Origin: Chlamydiota bacterium
GTDB taxonomy: Bacteria > Chlamydiota > Chlamydiia > Chlamydiales > Rhabdochlamydiaceae
NCBI GenBank assembly: GCA_013288075.1
Contig: JABDCQ010000003.1
Location: 1-64,000, forward strand
DNA length: 64,000 nucleotides
Direction: 5' to 3'
Shown here in pieces: positions 29,645 to 39,760 of this stretch; positions within the stretch are counted from its first letter, which is position 1; each line of letters begins with the position of its first letter. Below the pieces are notes generated by a model. The model was not told where the DNA came from and made no database searches. It worked only from the letters and a program-made list of their open reading frames with translations. The position numbers and the translations under genes were made by a program.

Positions 29645-30327
29645 ACACCCTTTTGATTGATAAATTGATGGTAATGAATCACCTTTCCTTTTTTCCGCCA
29701 AAGGGCATCAAAAAAAGAGGATCCGTAAGAGGGCCAGTCAGTTTTAAAATAAGGGGCCTCAAAAGAAGAGCGCCATAAATCCCCTATTTGCATTTGCTCA
29801 ATCATTTGAAGAGAATACGGAGGATCGTCTGTAACAAGTGTTGCTCCCCCTCCCTTTTTCACAACCCGAGAAATTTCCTTAATAAAGGGCTCTTGAAAAA
29901 TGCGATTGCGCGCATGTCTGGGTTTCGGCCAAGGGTCTGGGAAATTCACATAAATCCCTTCTATAGAACAAGGAGGCAGGTAATGTTTAGTAAATGTGAG
30001 AGCATCTCCGCAAACAACAAGAAGATTTGTTAATTTTTGTTTTTGCATTTTTAACCAAATCTTGCGCACTCTATCAAATCTTTTTTCTACAGCTACCCAA
30101 AAAAGATGGGGCTCTACTCGCGCTTTTTCAAGAATCCACTCTCCATTGCCGCTACAGTACTCAACAAACACAGGGCCTGTTTTGCCAAAAAGAGACGGAG
30201 AATCCCAGCGAGGAAAAGGCCACACATCGTGATTTTCATAGTGGCGAGGAACAAAAAGGACCCGCTCATGTAAAACAGGGTGCCTCTCTTCCCATGTAAA
30301 AGGATATTTTAAATCTGTTGCTTTCAT
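29638..30327 (-). CDS. trmB: tRNA (guanine-N7-)-methyltransferase
   Basis: VEYCSGNGEWILEKA, WVAVEKRFDRVRKIWLK, GIYVNFPDPWPKPRHARNRIFQEPFIKEISRVVKKGG. Confidence 0.93.
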   Translation of the reverse strand: MKATDLKYPFTWEERHPVLHERVLFVPRHYENHDVWPFPRWDSPSLFGKTGPVFVEYCSGNGEWILEKARVEPHLFWVAVEKRFDRVRKIWLKMQKQKLTNLLVVCGDALTFTKHYLPPCSIEGIYVNFPDPWPKPRHARNRIFQEPFIKEISRVVKKGGGATLVTDDPPYSLQMIEQMQIGDLWRSSFEAPYFKTDWPSYGSSFFDALWRKKGKVIHYHQFINQKGVC

Positions 30328-30429
30328 AGGCGAGGAATTATAACAGATTACTAATATAATGAATACTCTTGATCAATTTTCAAGCACCTTGCTATTGTAA
30401 AAACTTATATCATAAAGGAGCCTTTTACA

Positions 30430-31284
30430 ATGAAAGCACATCGATTTTTAGTTTTATGCGCAGCTATTATCCCTCTTTTTTCTACTTATGCAGAAGAAGA
30501 GGCTTTTTCAGATCTAGAAAGAAGAAGCGCTTTATTAGATGAGGAAAATGAAGTTTTAAATGAACCTCTTTTTGTGATTACAGAAGACGCCACCCCGGCA
30601 CCTATTGCCACTCCTGTTGCTGCGCCTATAATAACAAAAGCCCCTGCCCCTCAAATCATGACGCCTGATAAATCGATTCAAATTAGCTTAAAAGAGGTGT
30701 TTTCAGGATCTCCTATTATCTATACGTTAATGTTTAGCATGTCCGTTCTGGCCTTTAGTATTTGGCTCTATAACTTTATCACATTAAGACAAACGGCATC
30801 CTTAAATGAAAATCTTATAAAAATACTGCGCGATAGACTCATGAGCAACCAATATGACGAAGCTTTAGGCATGTGCCTGCAAGGAAATACCCTTATTTGC
30901 AAAATGTTAGCAGCGGGAATTTCTACAAGAAAACACGGACTTTCTTTAATGGTTGAAAGTATGAAAGCTGAAGGCAAAAGAGCTTCTGCAGCTTTTTGGC
31001 AAAGAACGGCTCTTTTAAATGATATTGCAATCATCGCTCCTATGCTGGGGCTTTTAGGAACAGTGCTAGGGATGTTCTACGCTTTTTATGACCTAAACCG
31101 CTCGCTTGAGAGCATCACAACGCTTTTTGATGGGTTAGGGATTTCTATAGGGACTACAGTAGCTGGTTTAATTGTAGCTATTTTAGCCTTGATTTTCCAA
31201 TCCTCTACAAAATACCGCTTAGTAAAAGCCCTCTCACAAGTAGAAAATGAAGCAACAAGCCTAACAAACTTACTAGGAAATTAA
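30430..31284 (+). CDS. MotA/TolQ/ExbB proton channel family protein
   Basis: LNDIAIIAPMLGLLGTVLGMFYAFYDLNRS...LFDGLGISIGTTVAGLIVAILALIFQS. Confidence 0.9.
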   Translation: MKAHRFLVLCAAIIPLFSTYAEEEAFSDLERRSALLDEENEVLNEPLFVITEDATPAPIATPVAAPIITKAPAPQIMTPDKSIQISLKEVFSGSPIIYTLMFSMSVLAFSIWLYNFITLRQTASLNENLIKILRDRLMSNQYDEALGMCLQGNTLICKMLAAGISTRKHGLSLMVESMKAEGKRASAAFWQRTALLNDIAIIAPMLGLLGTVLGMFYAFYDLNRSLESITTLFDGLGISIGTTVAGLIVAILALIFQSSTKYRLVKALSQVENEATSLTNLLGN

Positions 31285-31286
31285 CG

Positions 31287-31745
31287 ATGAGCATCATCCC
31301 CGAAGAGGAATTAAGAGAAAAACCCGGCTTAAACCTTGCCCCTATGGTAGACTTTCTATTCTTAGTGGTAGCTGTGTTTGCTGTCATAGCTGTTACAAGA
31401 ACAGCTCTTTTTGATTTTGATATTCATCTGGCAACCATTTCCTCAGAAAGTAACACCCCAGAAGCTATAGCTGCAAAAACCTACGTTGTAAACCTTAGCA
31501 TCAATGAAGAAGGGCAATACAAGTGGATTTCAGAAACGCATGAATATGTAATGGATAGCTTAAACACCATCCAAAAAGAGTTCCTCAAACAGCAAGAGCT
31601 TGGCATTCTGCCCCACGAAAAAGAAAACGTGAAAGTGCTTTTACACATCGACAAAGACGCTAAATGGCAGCCTATTGCAGAAGCCATCTTTGCCGTAAAA
31701 GAAATGGGCTTCCCCATCCACCCCGTCTACGAACAAAAAAACTAA
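31287..31745 (+). CDS. ExbD/TolR family protein
   Basis: LNLAPMVDFLFLVVAVFAVIAVTRTALFDFDIHLA; follows ExbB-like gene by 2 bp. Confidence 0.85.
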   Translation: MSIIPEEELREKPGLNLAPMVDFLFLVVAVFAVIAVTRTALFDFDIHLATISSESNTPEAIAAKTYVVNLSINEEGQYKWISETHEYVMDSLNTIQKEFLKQQELGILPHEKENVKVLLHIDKDAKWQPIAEAIFAVKEMGFPIHPVYEQKN

Positions 31746-31938
31746 GAAAAAAAACCTCAGAGGGATAAATTTTTTCTCTCTCTTTCTTCCTCTGTGGTTT
31801 CTTCCCTCTGTGGTTAATCTCTTGGCTAAGACTTAAGCAAGCTAGACTTAGCCAAAGATTAAACCACAGAGACAAGAAACCACAGAGGGGGAGAAGAGAG
31901 AGAGAGAAAAAAAATTTATTCCTCTGTGGTTTCTTTTT
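31744..31938. repeat. palindromic intergenic repeat family, copy 8
   Basis: cctctgtggtttcttccctctgtggttaat ... attaaaccacagagacaagaaaccacagagg; loop itself palindromic (ttggctaag ... cttagccaa). Confidence 0.9.
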
Positions 31939-31939
31939 A

Positions 31940-31968
31940 TTGACTTAAAAGGGGGGAAGTTCTATATT
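31940..31968 (+). promoter_or_regulatory. putative promoter TTGACT-17-TATATT for tRNA-Leu
   Basis: ttgact 31940-31945, tatatt 31963-31968, tRNA start 31996. Confidence 0.75.
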
Positions 31969-31995
31969 TTGCAGGCATATACGATAAGTTTCTTT

Positions 31996-32077
31996 GCCCA
32001 GATGGTGAAATTGGTAGACACGCCGGATTTAGGTTCCGGTGCCGCAAGGCATGTAGGTTCGAGTCCTATTCTGGGCA
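31996..32077 (+). tRNA. tRNA-Leu (TAG anticodon)
   Basis: gcccaga...tctgggc acceptor, anticodon arm ccgga-tttaggt-tccgg, variable arm, T arm taggttcgagtccta. Confidence 0.93.
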
Positions 32078-32108
32078 ATTTCTAAACTCGATACCCCCCA
32101 AAAAAACA

Positions 32109-32534
32109 ATGTCCGCGCCAATAAAAAATTCCCCTTGTGTAAAATCAATCCAAGTTACTATTCAAAGCCAAGAAAATAGCTGTTCCCTCGCTAACATCAT
32201 TCATAAGACCTGCTGCTGCGCGCCTTTTATAGGTGTAGTTTACAGCGCCTCGCACGAAATCAAACTTTGGGGTAAAATACAAGACACAAAAAATGTAGAA
32301 GAAATAACAAAACTAAATTCAAAGAAAATCATGTACAATAGGCTTGGGCTAGTTTCCGAAGCTCTTACAGCCGCAACAATTGGCCTAATGACAGCGCCAA
32401 TTTATTGGTGGCTTCCGGCTGCTGTAATTTACATAAGCGCTAGAAATTCCAAAGAAAAAGAAGGCATTAAGAGACACAATCAAGTCATAAAATTTGATAA
32501 ATCTTTTAACGAGCTTGCCTCATATCGGGGCTGA
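32109..32534 (+). CDS. hypothetical membrane protein (141 aa)
   Basis: ORF with hydrophobic ALTAATIGLMTAPIYWWLPAAVIYI; overlaps the convergent HAD gene by 55 bp. Confidence 0.55.
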   Translation: MSAPIKNSPCVKSIQVTIQSQENSCSLANIIHKTCCCAPFIGVVYSASHEIKLWGKIQDTKNVEEITKLNSKKIMYNRLGLVSEALTAATIGLMTAPIYWWLPAAVIYISARNSKEKEGIKRHNQVIKFDKSFNELASYRG

Positions 32535-33169
32535 GGCAAATGAGAAGGTAAGGCGCTTTTCTTAGGGTTGATCCAACAAAAGTCAAGAGAAGCGTTAATT
32601 GCCCCTACAAAATCACTTTCTAACGAATCCCCTACCATCAAAGCCTCATGAGGCTTTACCTGAAGCTCTTCTAAAGCCAAATCAAAAATAGCCTTATTGG
32701 GCTTAGAGAGTCCCACTTTTTCTGAAATAATAAAGCTTTTACAGATGTTTTCAAGCCCGCTGGCCTTATATTTAGCTTCTTGAACAGAGGTAAGGCCATT
32801 TGTCACAATTCCTATAGAATGACTTTGTTTGAATTTAAGAATAGCTTCTTCTGCATCCGGCATCCAAAAAACTTCCTTTCCTAAGGCTTCTTCATAGTGC
32901 TCAGCCACTCTACAGGAAGAGTGTGGTAGTTTAAGTAGCGATAGTAGAAGGTCAAACCGCTTAATTTTTAGCTCAGAAGGAGCTATTTTTTGCAGAGGTA
33001 CAAGAGACCACAAATTCTGATTGATCTCATGATATGTCTTTTTAAAATGGCTTAAGGTAAATTCACTAAAAAATGCAGCATGTAGTTTATTTAAGCTATT
33101 TTCCTCAGAAAGAGTAAAATCTAAAAGGGTATCATCTAAATCAAAAATTAATGCTTTATAATTGCTCAT
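32480..33169 (-). CDS. HAD-superfamily hydrolase (YjjG-like)
   Basis: LIFDLDDTLLDF, IGIVTNGLTSVQEAKY, KPNKAIFDLALEEL, MVGDSLESDFVGAINA. Confidence 0.9.
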   Translation of the reverse strand: MSNYKALIFDLDDTLLDFTLSEENSLNKLHAAFFSEFTLSHFKKTYHEINQNLWSLVPLQKIAPSELKIKRFDLLLSLLKLPHSSCRVAEHYEEALGKEVFWMPDAEEAILKFKQSHSIGIVTNGLTSVQEAKYKASGLENICKSFIISEKVGLSKPNKAIFDLALEELQVKPHEALMVGDSLESDFVGAINASLDFCWINPKKSALPSHLPQPRYEASSLKDLSNFMT

Positions 33170-33227
33170 GGGAAAAATCCTTGCTCTGATTTTCTAAATA
33201 CGTTAAACCTAAAAAAAACAAAAGGTA

Positions 33228-34439
33228 TTGTACGTGCTACGTATTTTCTTATTTTTTTGTGTAGTTTCCTCTTTTCCTCTACTTGGCAATGAAGAACCTG
33301 TAGAAGAAAAAAAGAAAATCCTTATCCTTTCAAGTTTCGGAGGCTATGCGCATACAGCCGCAGAAAAAACCCTTCAGGCCATTTTGAAAGAGGAGTATAA
33401 CCTAAAAATTATACATCCTATTAATGAAATAATCAAATCTTACGGATTTTCCTCAGGCGAAAATATTTACAATGCCATGCTAAGTAACGGGTGGATAAAA
33501 TCGATGAATTTTATCGCGCACTACATCATCCCTCCTCTATTTAAACTGCAAAATAATAAAATTGCCGCTCTTATTCAAAAAGAAATCGAAAAAGAAAAAC
33601 CTGACCTAGTCGTCTCTTTAATCCCCTTTATTAATCTTCAAGCAAGTAAAGCTGCCGAAAAGCATAAAATCCCTTACCTTATCATCTCTGTCGACTACGA
33701 TTTAAAAAATTACGTTCTTGGCCTTGACAAGCTAACCCATCCTAATTTCCAATTTGTTATCGGAGCTAATTTAAATGCCTCTAGAGGAAGATTACTCTCA
33801 AAAGGAATTTCTGAAGACTCTATTAAACAACTAGGACTGCCTTTAAGACTTGATTTTACCCAAGAAAAAAACAAAGAAGAAATAAAAAAAGAGTATAACA
33901 TCCCTGAAGACAAACAAGTTATTCTTCTTATGATGGGAGGAGCGGGCAGCAAAAATGCGCTTAAATATACAAAAAGAATTCTTAAAATGAAAAAAACTCC
34001 TGTTCATCTTATTGTTTGTGCAGGAAAAGATACTAAATTAAAAGAAAAATTAAAAAAGATCCCTATTGAAAAAACAAATTCCATTACAATTATGGGATTT
34101 ACTGATAAAGTATCAGATCTTATGGCTGTAGCCGATCTTTTAATTACGAAGCCCGGGCCTGGAACTCTTAATGAAGCTATGGCTTCAAAACTTCCTGTTC
34201 TTGTAGATGTTTCAAGAACCCCTCTTTACTGGGAAAGACGAAATATCGAATATTTATGCCAAGCTAAAATTGGAAATAAAATTAAAAGATTCAAAGATAC
34301 AGAAAGATTAGTAAAAAGATACCTTACTAACAAAGCTATAAAAACGCAGGTAGAAGAATCTTATGCCAAGCTGCCTCAAAATGAATTCCACACCAAAATC
34401 AAAGAGCTTATTTGTGAAATGTCTCACGCTGAAAAGTAG
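33228..34439 (+). CDS. MGDG-synthase-like/MurG-like glycosyltransferase
   Basis: KILILSSFGGYAHTAAEKTLQAIL, VSLIPFINLQASKAAEKHKIPYLIISVDYD, TKPGPGTLNEAMASKLPVLV. Confidence 0.8.
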   Translation: MYVLRIFLFFCVVSSFPLLGNEEPVEEKKKILILSSFGGYAHTAAEKTLQAILKEEYNLKIIHPINEIIKSYGFSSGENIYNAMLSNGWIKSMNFIAHYIIPPLFKLQNNKIAALIQKEIEKEKPDLVVSLIPFINLQASKAAEKHKIPYLIISVDYDLKNYVLGLDKLTHPNFQFVIGANLNASRGRLLSKGISEDSIKQLGLPLRLDFTQEKNKEEIKKEYNIPEDKQVILLMMGGAGSKNALKYTKRILKMKKTPVHLIVCAGKDTKLKEKLKKIPIEKTNSITIMGFTDKVSDLMAVADLLITKPGPGTLNEAMASKLPVLVDVSRTPLYWERRNIEYLCQAKIGNKIKRFKDTERLVKRYLTNKAIKTQVEESYAKLPQNEFHTKIKELICEMSHAEK

Positions 34440-35697
34440 CTGCCTTATAGTGTTAGTTTCTCTTCTTACAGGGTGTTCAAGAAATCCTGTCACAGGAGAA
34501 AGAGAGCTCTGCTTTGTTTCAGAATCAATAGAAATTAGCATGGGAGAAAGTAACTACCTCATGATGCAACAAGCGCAGGGAGGAGAGTACATAACAGAAA
34601 AAGATGTGGAAGCTTACGTCCAAGAAGTAGGCCAAAAATTAGCAGCAGTGAGCGATAGACCAAACTTGCCTTACGAATTTGTTGTGCTTAATAACTCCGT
34701 ACCTAATGCATGGTCGCTGCCCGGAGGCAAAATAGCCATCTATAGAGGCCTTCTTTTGGAACTTAATAGCGAAGCTGAATTAGCAGCTGTTCTCGCTCAT
34801 GAAATTGTGCATAGCGCAGCAAGACATGGAGCTCAGGCAATGGAAAGAGGCGTGCTGATGAGCGCTGGCCTTATTGGTTTATCTCAAATCCTTAAAGGAC
34901 ATAAATATGAAGAAGTTGCTATGGGAACAGCTTCTCTTGGGGCTAATTTAGGCACTTTAAAATACAGTAGAATTGCAGAATTACAAGCAGATAAATATGG
35001 AATCAAATACATGGTAGCAGCAGGCTACGATCCAGAAGCTGCCGTAGACCTCCAAAGACTATTCTTAAAACTTTCAGAAGGAAAAAGAGCTAATTGGTTC
35101 TCCACTCTTTTTGCAACCCATCCCCCGTCTGAAGAAAGGCTCAAAGCAAATGAAACAAGTGTAACAGAGTATCCCGCTGGCGGCAAAATAGGAAAGGAAG
35201 AATACCAAGAAGCCATGGCCCCTTTAAAAAAGGCAAAACCAGCCTATGAAAATCTGGACAAAGGATATAAAGACCTCCTTGCTAAAAATCCTAAAGGCGC
35301 CCTTCTCTATGCCCAAGAAGGATTAGAAATAGAGCCTAATGAAGCCCACTTATATAACCTTAAGGGAAAAGCCGAATTCGCTCTTAGAAATTACCAAGAT
35401 GCCTTAGACGCATTTAATCAGGCTATAGAGCTTAATAACAACTACTTTGACTTTTACCTCCAAAGAGGCCTTGTTCTTAAAAAATTAGGCGATAACAATG
35501 AAGCTAAGGACGATCTCGCAAGAAGCATAGCTCTTCTTCCTTCAGCAGAAGCCGAATATGGGCTTGGACAAATTGATCTAATGGAAGGAAATAGAGCTTC
35601 AGCTATCTATCATTTCCAAAACGCTGCGCAAGTAGACGCTCCTATAGGAGCCCGCTCAAGACAGCGCCTTGCAGAAATGTCTATTCCGGGAGAGTAG
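34414..35697 (+). CDS. M48-family metalloprotease lipoprotein with TPR domain (BepA-like)
   Basis: lipobox LLTGC, HEIVHSAARHGAQ zinc site, SRIAELQADKYG, C-terminal TPRs; start inferred at GTG 34414. Confidence 0.9.
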   Translation: MKCLTLKSSCLIVLVSLLTGCSRNPVTGERELCFVSESIEISMGESNYLMMQQAQGGEYITEKDVEAYVQEVGQKLAAVSDRPNLPYEFVVLNNSVPNAWSLPGGKIAIYRGLLLELNSEAELAAVLAHEIVHSAARHGAQAMERGVLMSAGLIGLSQILKGHKYEEVAMGTASLGANLGTLKYSRIAELQADKYGIKYMVAAGYDPEAAVDLQRLFLKLSEGKRANWFSTLFATHPPSEERLKANETSVTEYPAGGKIGKEEYQEAMAPLKKAKPAYENLDKGYKDLLAKNPKGALLYAQEGLEIEPNEAHLYNLKGKAEFALRNYQDALDAFNQAIELNNNYFDFYLQRGLVLKKLGDNNEAKDDLARSIALLPSAEAEYGLGQIDLMEGNRASAIYHFQNAAQVDAPIGARSRQRLAEMSIPGE

Positions 35698-37372
35698 TAT
35701 TTCGCCCTAAATAAACATCTCTTTGGAACTCTCTTAGCCGGGATAATCTGTCTAAATTCTTGTTTTTAAGCCGTTTTTCAAATCCGTAAACATTTCCGGC
35801 ACTAATAAACATCTGCTTTGCTAAATTTCGATAAGAAATCAAAGAGGAAAGATCAGATAAAGAAGAGACCCCTTTTCCTTCCAAAAGACCGCTTAAAATA
35901 ACAAGACTTTCTCCAAATCTTATTTTAGTCTCCCGATCCAATTCTTGAGGGCAATCCAAGAATGTTTTTTGCTGCTCCATATAGAAGAAAAGGCGTCTTA
36001 CCTTATCTAGATAAGAAATAGTCTTCTCAAGAGATTGATCCAAGTTATTTTTCAAAAAAGCGAGAGATATCCCTAAATAGATAAAACCTTTAAATCTTAA
36101 AAGATGATCTTCAAGAGAAGGGTTTTTGTTTTCTAAAGAGAGCTCCTCTGCTTTTTGAGCGTAGTGAACAAGCAAATTTAAATCTAGGTTTGGAGAAACT
36201 CCTGTTGCAACAACTTCTCTATGAGCCCAAATTAACTGAATAAGGTTTTCTATCCTAAAAGAAGAACGTAAAAACTCCCCATTTCCTCCATAGGAAAAAT
36301 ACATCTCTAAATAAAAGCCTATTTCAATCACTACCTCAGCATCTCTTGGATCTCCTTCACGTCTCATATTCCTTCCGTAAATAAGACAAACTAAAATAGA
36401 TAGATTGACTAACCTCAGGTCAAAATCAGCTACAGGAAACAGAATCTTTTGTGACAAATAAACCTCTTGAACCTCTTTATAAAGACGCTCACTAAATAAA
36501 GCCGATTGAATATTCTGATCACAAAACAAAAGATTTTTAGCTAAAGACGCTACATGATAAACAATAGATTTAGCATAGTAGATTTTTTGGTCAAGGTCTA
36601 AAGAATGCTCTTTAGAAGAAAAAATGTCTCTAGAAGCTGCGGCATACATAGTGATAAGATCGTTATCGGAGGCAGCATTTCTGAGAAACAAAGCGCCGCA
36701 AAGATTTACTAAAGAATAAGCGCGAAGCAGATCATTACCACAGAAAAAATCCACGCCAAGAGAAAGTTGTATCTCAGGGTAAAGAGCATAACGCACAATC
36801 TGGTCTATATCTATAGCCCTATTTAGAAAAGGGTAAAATTCTAAAAACGCATGACAAAGCCATACAAAATTCTCTGCTCTAATAGAAGTAAATAAACCCA
36901 AATCATTATGCGATTTTTCAATCTTCTCTGAAAAAAGGATGGCTTGTTCTATATCTTCTTTTAACGTAGCGTTAAAAAGTTCATATCTTTGCTTATAAGC
37001 CTTAGCGATAGAAAAAAAAATAGGAAAAACATCAGGGCTCAAAGGAAACCCATTTGCTATATCAGCATAAGAAATAATTCTATTAAGATAATGTCCTCTA
37101 GATTGTGCATCGTTTAATTTAGCTTCAAAATGCTTTAAAAGGATGTGGAGTATTGTAGGGTTTTTGTGTCTTTCAAATTCTAGAATCAAGCGATCCATTT
37201 CCTGATCTTGCCTATAACTGTCTGGCAATAAATTTCTCTCCATAACTGGAATGAACGTAGCCGAAGGTAGCCCCCTAATAAGCGGGGAAATTTGTGCGTA
37301 AGCATTTGATGCTGAAATATCTTGATTCAGAGGGACTGAGAGACTAGAGGAAGAGTTAACGCGAAGACTCAT
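35681..37372 (-). CDS. hypothetical protein, tandem paralogue family member A
   Basis: MDRLILEFERHKNPTILHILLKHFEAKLNDAQSRGHYLNRIISYADIA...AYKQRYELF shared with 37453..39171. Confidence 0.85.
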   Translation of the reverse strand: MSLRVNSSSSLSVPLNQDISASNAYAQISPLIRGLPSATFIPVMERNLLPDSYRQDQEMDRLILEFERHKNPTILHILLKHFEAKLNDAQSRGHYLNRIISYADIANGFPLSPDVFPIFFSIAKAYKQRYELFNATLKEDIEQAILFSEKIEKSHNDLGLFTSIRAENFVWLCHAFLEFYPFLNRAIDIDQIVRYALYPEIQLSLGVDFFCGNDLLRAYSLVNLCGALFLRNAASDNDLITMYAAASRDIFSSKEHSLDLDQKIYYAKSIVYHVASLAKNLLFCDQNIQSALFSERLYKEVQEVYLSQKILFPVADFDLRLVNLSILVCLIYGRNMRREGDPRDAEVVIEIGFYLEMYFSYGGNGEFLRSSFRIENLIQLIWAHREVVATGVSPNLDLNLLVHYAQKAEELSLENKNPSLEDHLLRFKGFIYLGISLAFLKNNLDQSLEKTISYLDKVRRLFFYMEQQKTFLDCPQELDRETKIRFGESLVILSGLLEGKGVSSLSDLSSLISYRNLAKQMFISAGNVYGFEKRLKNKNLDRLSRLREFQRDVYLGRNTTLPE

Positions 37373-37452
37373 AGCAAAAAAAATCTAATTTAAACGCGAT
37401 GAGCATAGAAAAAATAAATTAAATAAACAAGAAATTCCCTTACTCTCCTGAG

Positions 37453-39171
37453 TTACTCAGGAAGAACAGGGTTCTCTCCAAGGTACAAGTTACTTTGATA
37501 AAAGAGAAGATGAGATAATATCAATATGTTCCAAGATTGGATCCTAGATTCATACTCTGACATATTTCCTAAATTTGCGAGGATGTCCTTTGCTTGAGTG
37601 CGATAAGAAATAATAGCGCTAAGGTTAGAAGGGTCTCCTTTTAGCTCTAGTGCTTCGCTTAACCCAATAAGCCCTCTTAAAAACTCAAGAAGAGTTGCTC
37701 TTTTAAATCCTAAGTGATTACCCATGAGCTCTTGCTGCTGATTGACATATAAAAAAAGACGTCTTGCTGTCTCAAGATGTCCAATAGCAATCTCATTATT
37801 CAACTCCTTTACAAGACCATTTTTATTCAGCATCGTGCACCCCATATAAGTCAGATTCGCAGCTCTTATTAAAAAATCTAAAAGAGAAGGGTTCTCTTTT
37901 CTTAAAAATAATGCTTCAGCTTTCTGCCCATTATAGATAATAGAGTCAAAACTACTATTACTTAAAAATCCACATTCAAGTCTTTGAGAATGAGCCCAAT
38001 TTAAATGCATGAGATTTTGCTCCCTTAAAGAACGTATGGGCAAAAGAAATGGTATCTCCCGAGAAAAAAGCTCTTCTAAATGGTCACCAAACAAGATCAT
38101 TTGATCAAGATCTGAAGGATTTACTAACCTCTCTTTTGTATTACGCTGATAAATCAATGAATTAAAAGCATGAAAATTTGAACATCTTTTAAGCGCCGTT
38201 TCTTGAAAAAGCTTTGCTCCTTGCGAAGAAGAAAAATCAAAAGTTTTAAAATAAAGAGACTCTACAAACACCAAACAATATTTAATTGTATCAAATGCCG
38301 AAGGATCTTTAGCAAAAGGCTCTATATCAAAGGTTATAAATCTTGCCCAATAAAGAGTTTGCAAAGGGGTTAAATGATCCTTTTGAAGGATGAAAATCTC
38401 TCTAGCAATCGCTGAATAATGCGCAATAGACTCTCTATCACTTCGCACTCCTTCTCTAGCTTCTAAATTTCTTTTAGATAAAGCCTCAGAAAGATGCAGC
38501 AAACAACAAGCTCTAAGAACAGTATTACCTAAAAAAAAGTCCACTCCACTAAGAATTGCTTCTTCAGCATGATTTACATAAGAAATAACATCTTCTACCG
38601 CAGTAGGGAAAAAAGAGGCCGCTTCTAAAAGATGTGAAGAGAGTATTAGAAGGTTCTCCCCTCTAAGGGGGCTTTGCATGTAATTAAATTCTAAATGATA
38701 CTCTTCAATATCTTTTCGAAACTGTATAGCCTTTTCTAAATCCCCTTGTGAAACAGAGCAGAAGAATTCGTATCTTTGCGCATAAGCATTGGCTATCACT
38801 GCAAAAATGTGAGGAAGAGTATCTCTTAAGGGCAACTGTCCAATCATCCCAGCATAAGAAATGATTTTATTTAAGTAGTATTCTTTTAAAACTAATTCTC
38901 TTTTTGCCTTCTCCTCAAAACGCTTTAAAAGAGTATAAAGGATTTCAGGGTCTTTGCTCCTTTCAAATTCTAAGGTCAACCGCTCTATTTCTCCCCCTCC
39001 TCTATCGAGCAAACTACGCGATTGGAATGCGCTTGGACGTAAAGCCGCAGGACCAAGGGTAAACCCATCCAATACCCCTCCAGCAAGAGACCTGCTTGCC
39101 ATGGGCATCTCCGCCAAGGTGGAAATACCTTGACCTAAGGGACTTAGATTGTTAACAGAAGAAGAGCTCAC
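37453..39171 (-). CDS. hypothetical protein, tandem paralogue family member B
   Basis: IERLTLEFERSKDPEILYTLLKRFEEKAKRELVLKEYYLNKIISYAGMI...AYAQRYEFF; shared C-terminal ISYRTQAKDILANLGN / ISYRNLAKQMFISAGN. Confidence 0.85.
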   Translation of the reverse strand: MSSSSVNNLSPLGQGISTLAEMPMASRSLAGGVLDGFTLGPAALRPSAFQSRSLLDRGGGEIERLTLEFERSKDPEILYTLLKRFEEKAKRELVLKEYYLNKIISYAGMIGQLPLRDTLPHIFAVIANAYAQRYEFFCSVSQGDLEKAIQFRKDIEEYHLEFNYMQSPLRGENLLILSSHLLEAASFFPTAVEDVISYVNHAEEAILSGVDFFLGNTVLRACCLLHLSEALSKRNLEAREGVRSDRESIAHYSAIAREIFILQKDHLTPLQTLYWARFITFDIEPFAKDPSAFDTIKYCLVFVESLYFKTFDFSSSQGAKLFQETALKRCSNFHAFNSLIYQRNTKERLVNPSDLDQMILFGDHLEELFSREIPFLLPIRSLREQNLMHLNWAHSQRLECGFLSNSSFDSIIYNGQKAEALFLRKENPSLLDFLIRAANLTYMGCTMLNKNGLVKELNNEIAIGHLETARRLFLYVNQQQELMGNHLGFKRATLLEFLRGLIGLSEALELKGDPSNLSAIISYRTQAKDILANLGNMSEYESRIQSWNILILSHLLFYQSNLYLGENPVLPE

Positions 39172-39289
39172 AAAAACCTGATTGTTAATTTAATTATTAC
39201 AGTCATTATATAATAAAATTAAATTAAATTCAATCAAACTAACTACATAAAATATTAAATTCTAGTTTTCATAAAAAAATCATAAATAT

Positions 39290-39754
39290 TTAATTATAAA
39301 TATTTTTCGCTTTTACTTGAAAGTATGAGGATCGTTCTAAATCTCTCATTTCTTTAAAATCTATATAATATCTTGACATGTAGGCCTTAGAGACGATTAC
39401 ACAAATTTTAGAGGAAAATACACTTTGGGGTAAATTATCTGCTATTTTAGCATAAGAAATGATTCGATCTAGATAATCTCTTCTATATATCCTCTTTTCA
39501 AGCCGACTTAAAAGAAAATAAAGGGTTTGAGGGTATTTTGTTTTTTCAAACATTTTACTCAAAATCTCTTCTTGTTTACTATGCATCGTTTCTGTATCCA
39601 CAACTAACAAATTTCGTGATTGAAAGGAGCTGCGGGCGGGGGAATAGCCTACGGGGGAATAGCCTAGCTTAAGTTCCTCCATCTCTTCAGGCGAAGAAGG
39701 CGAATCATAACCCCTTGGAAAACAACTTGATACCTTAATGGAATAAAAACTCAT
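39290..39754 (-). pseudogene. truncated paralogue (member C), N-terminal domain only
   Basis: FQSRNLLVVDTETMHSKQEEILSKMFEKTKYPQTLYFLLSRLEKRIYRRDYLDRIISYAKIA...AYMSRYYI matches N-termini of A and B; lacks ~400 C-terminal residues. Confidence 0.6.
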
Positions 39755-39760
39755 AAAACC

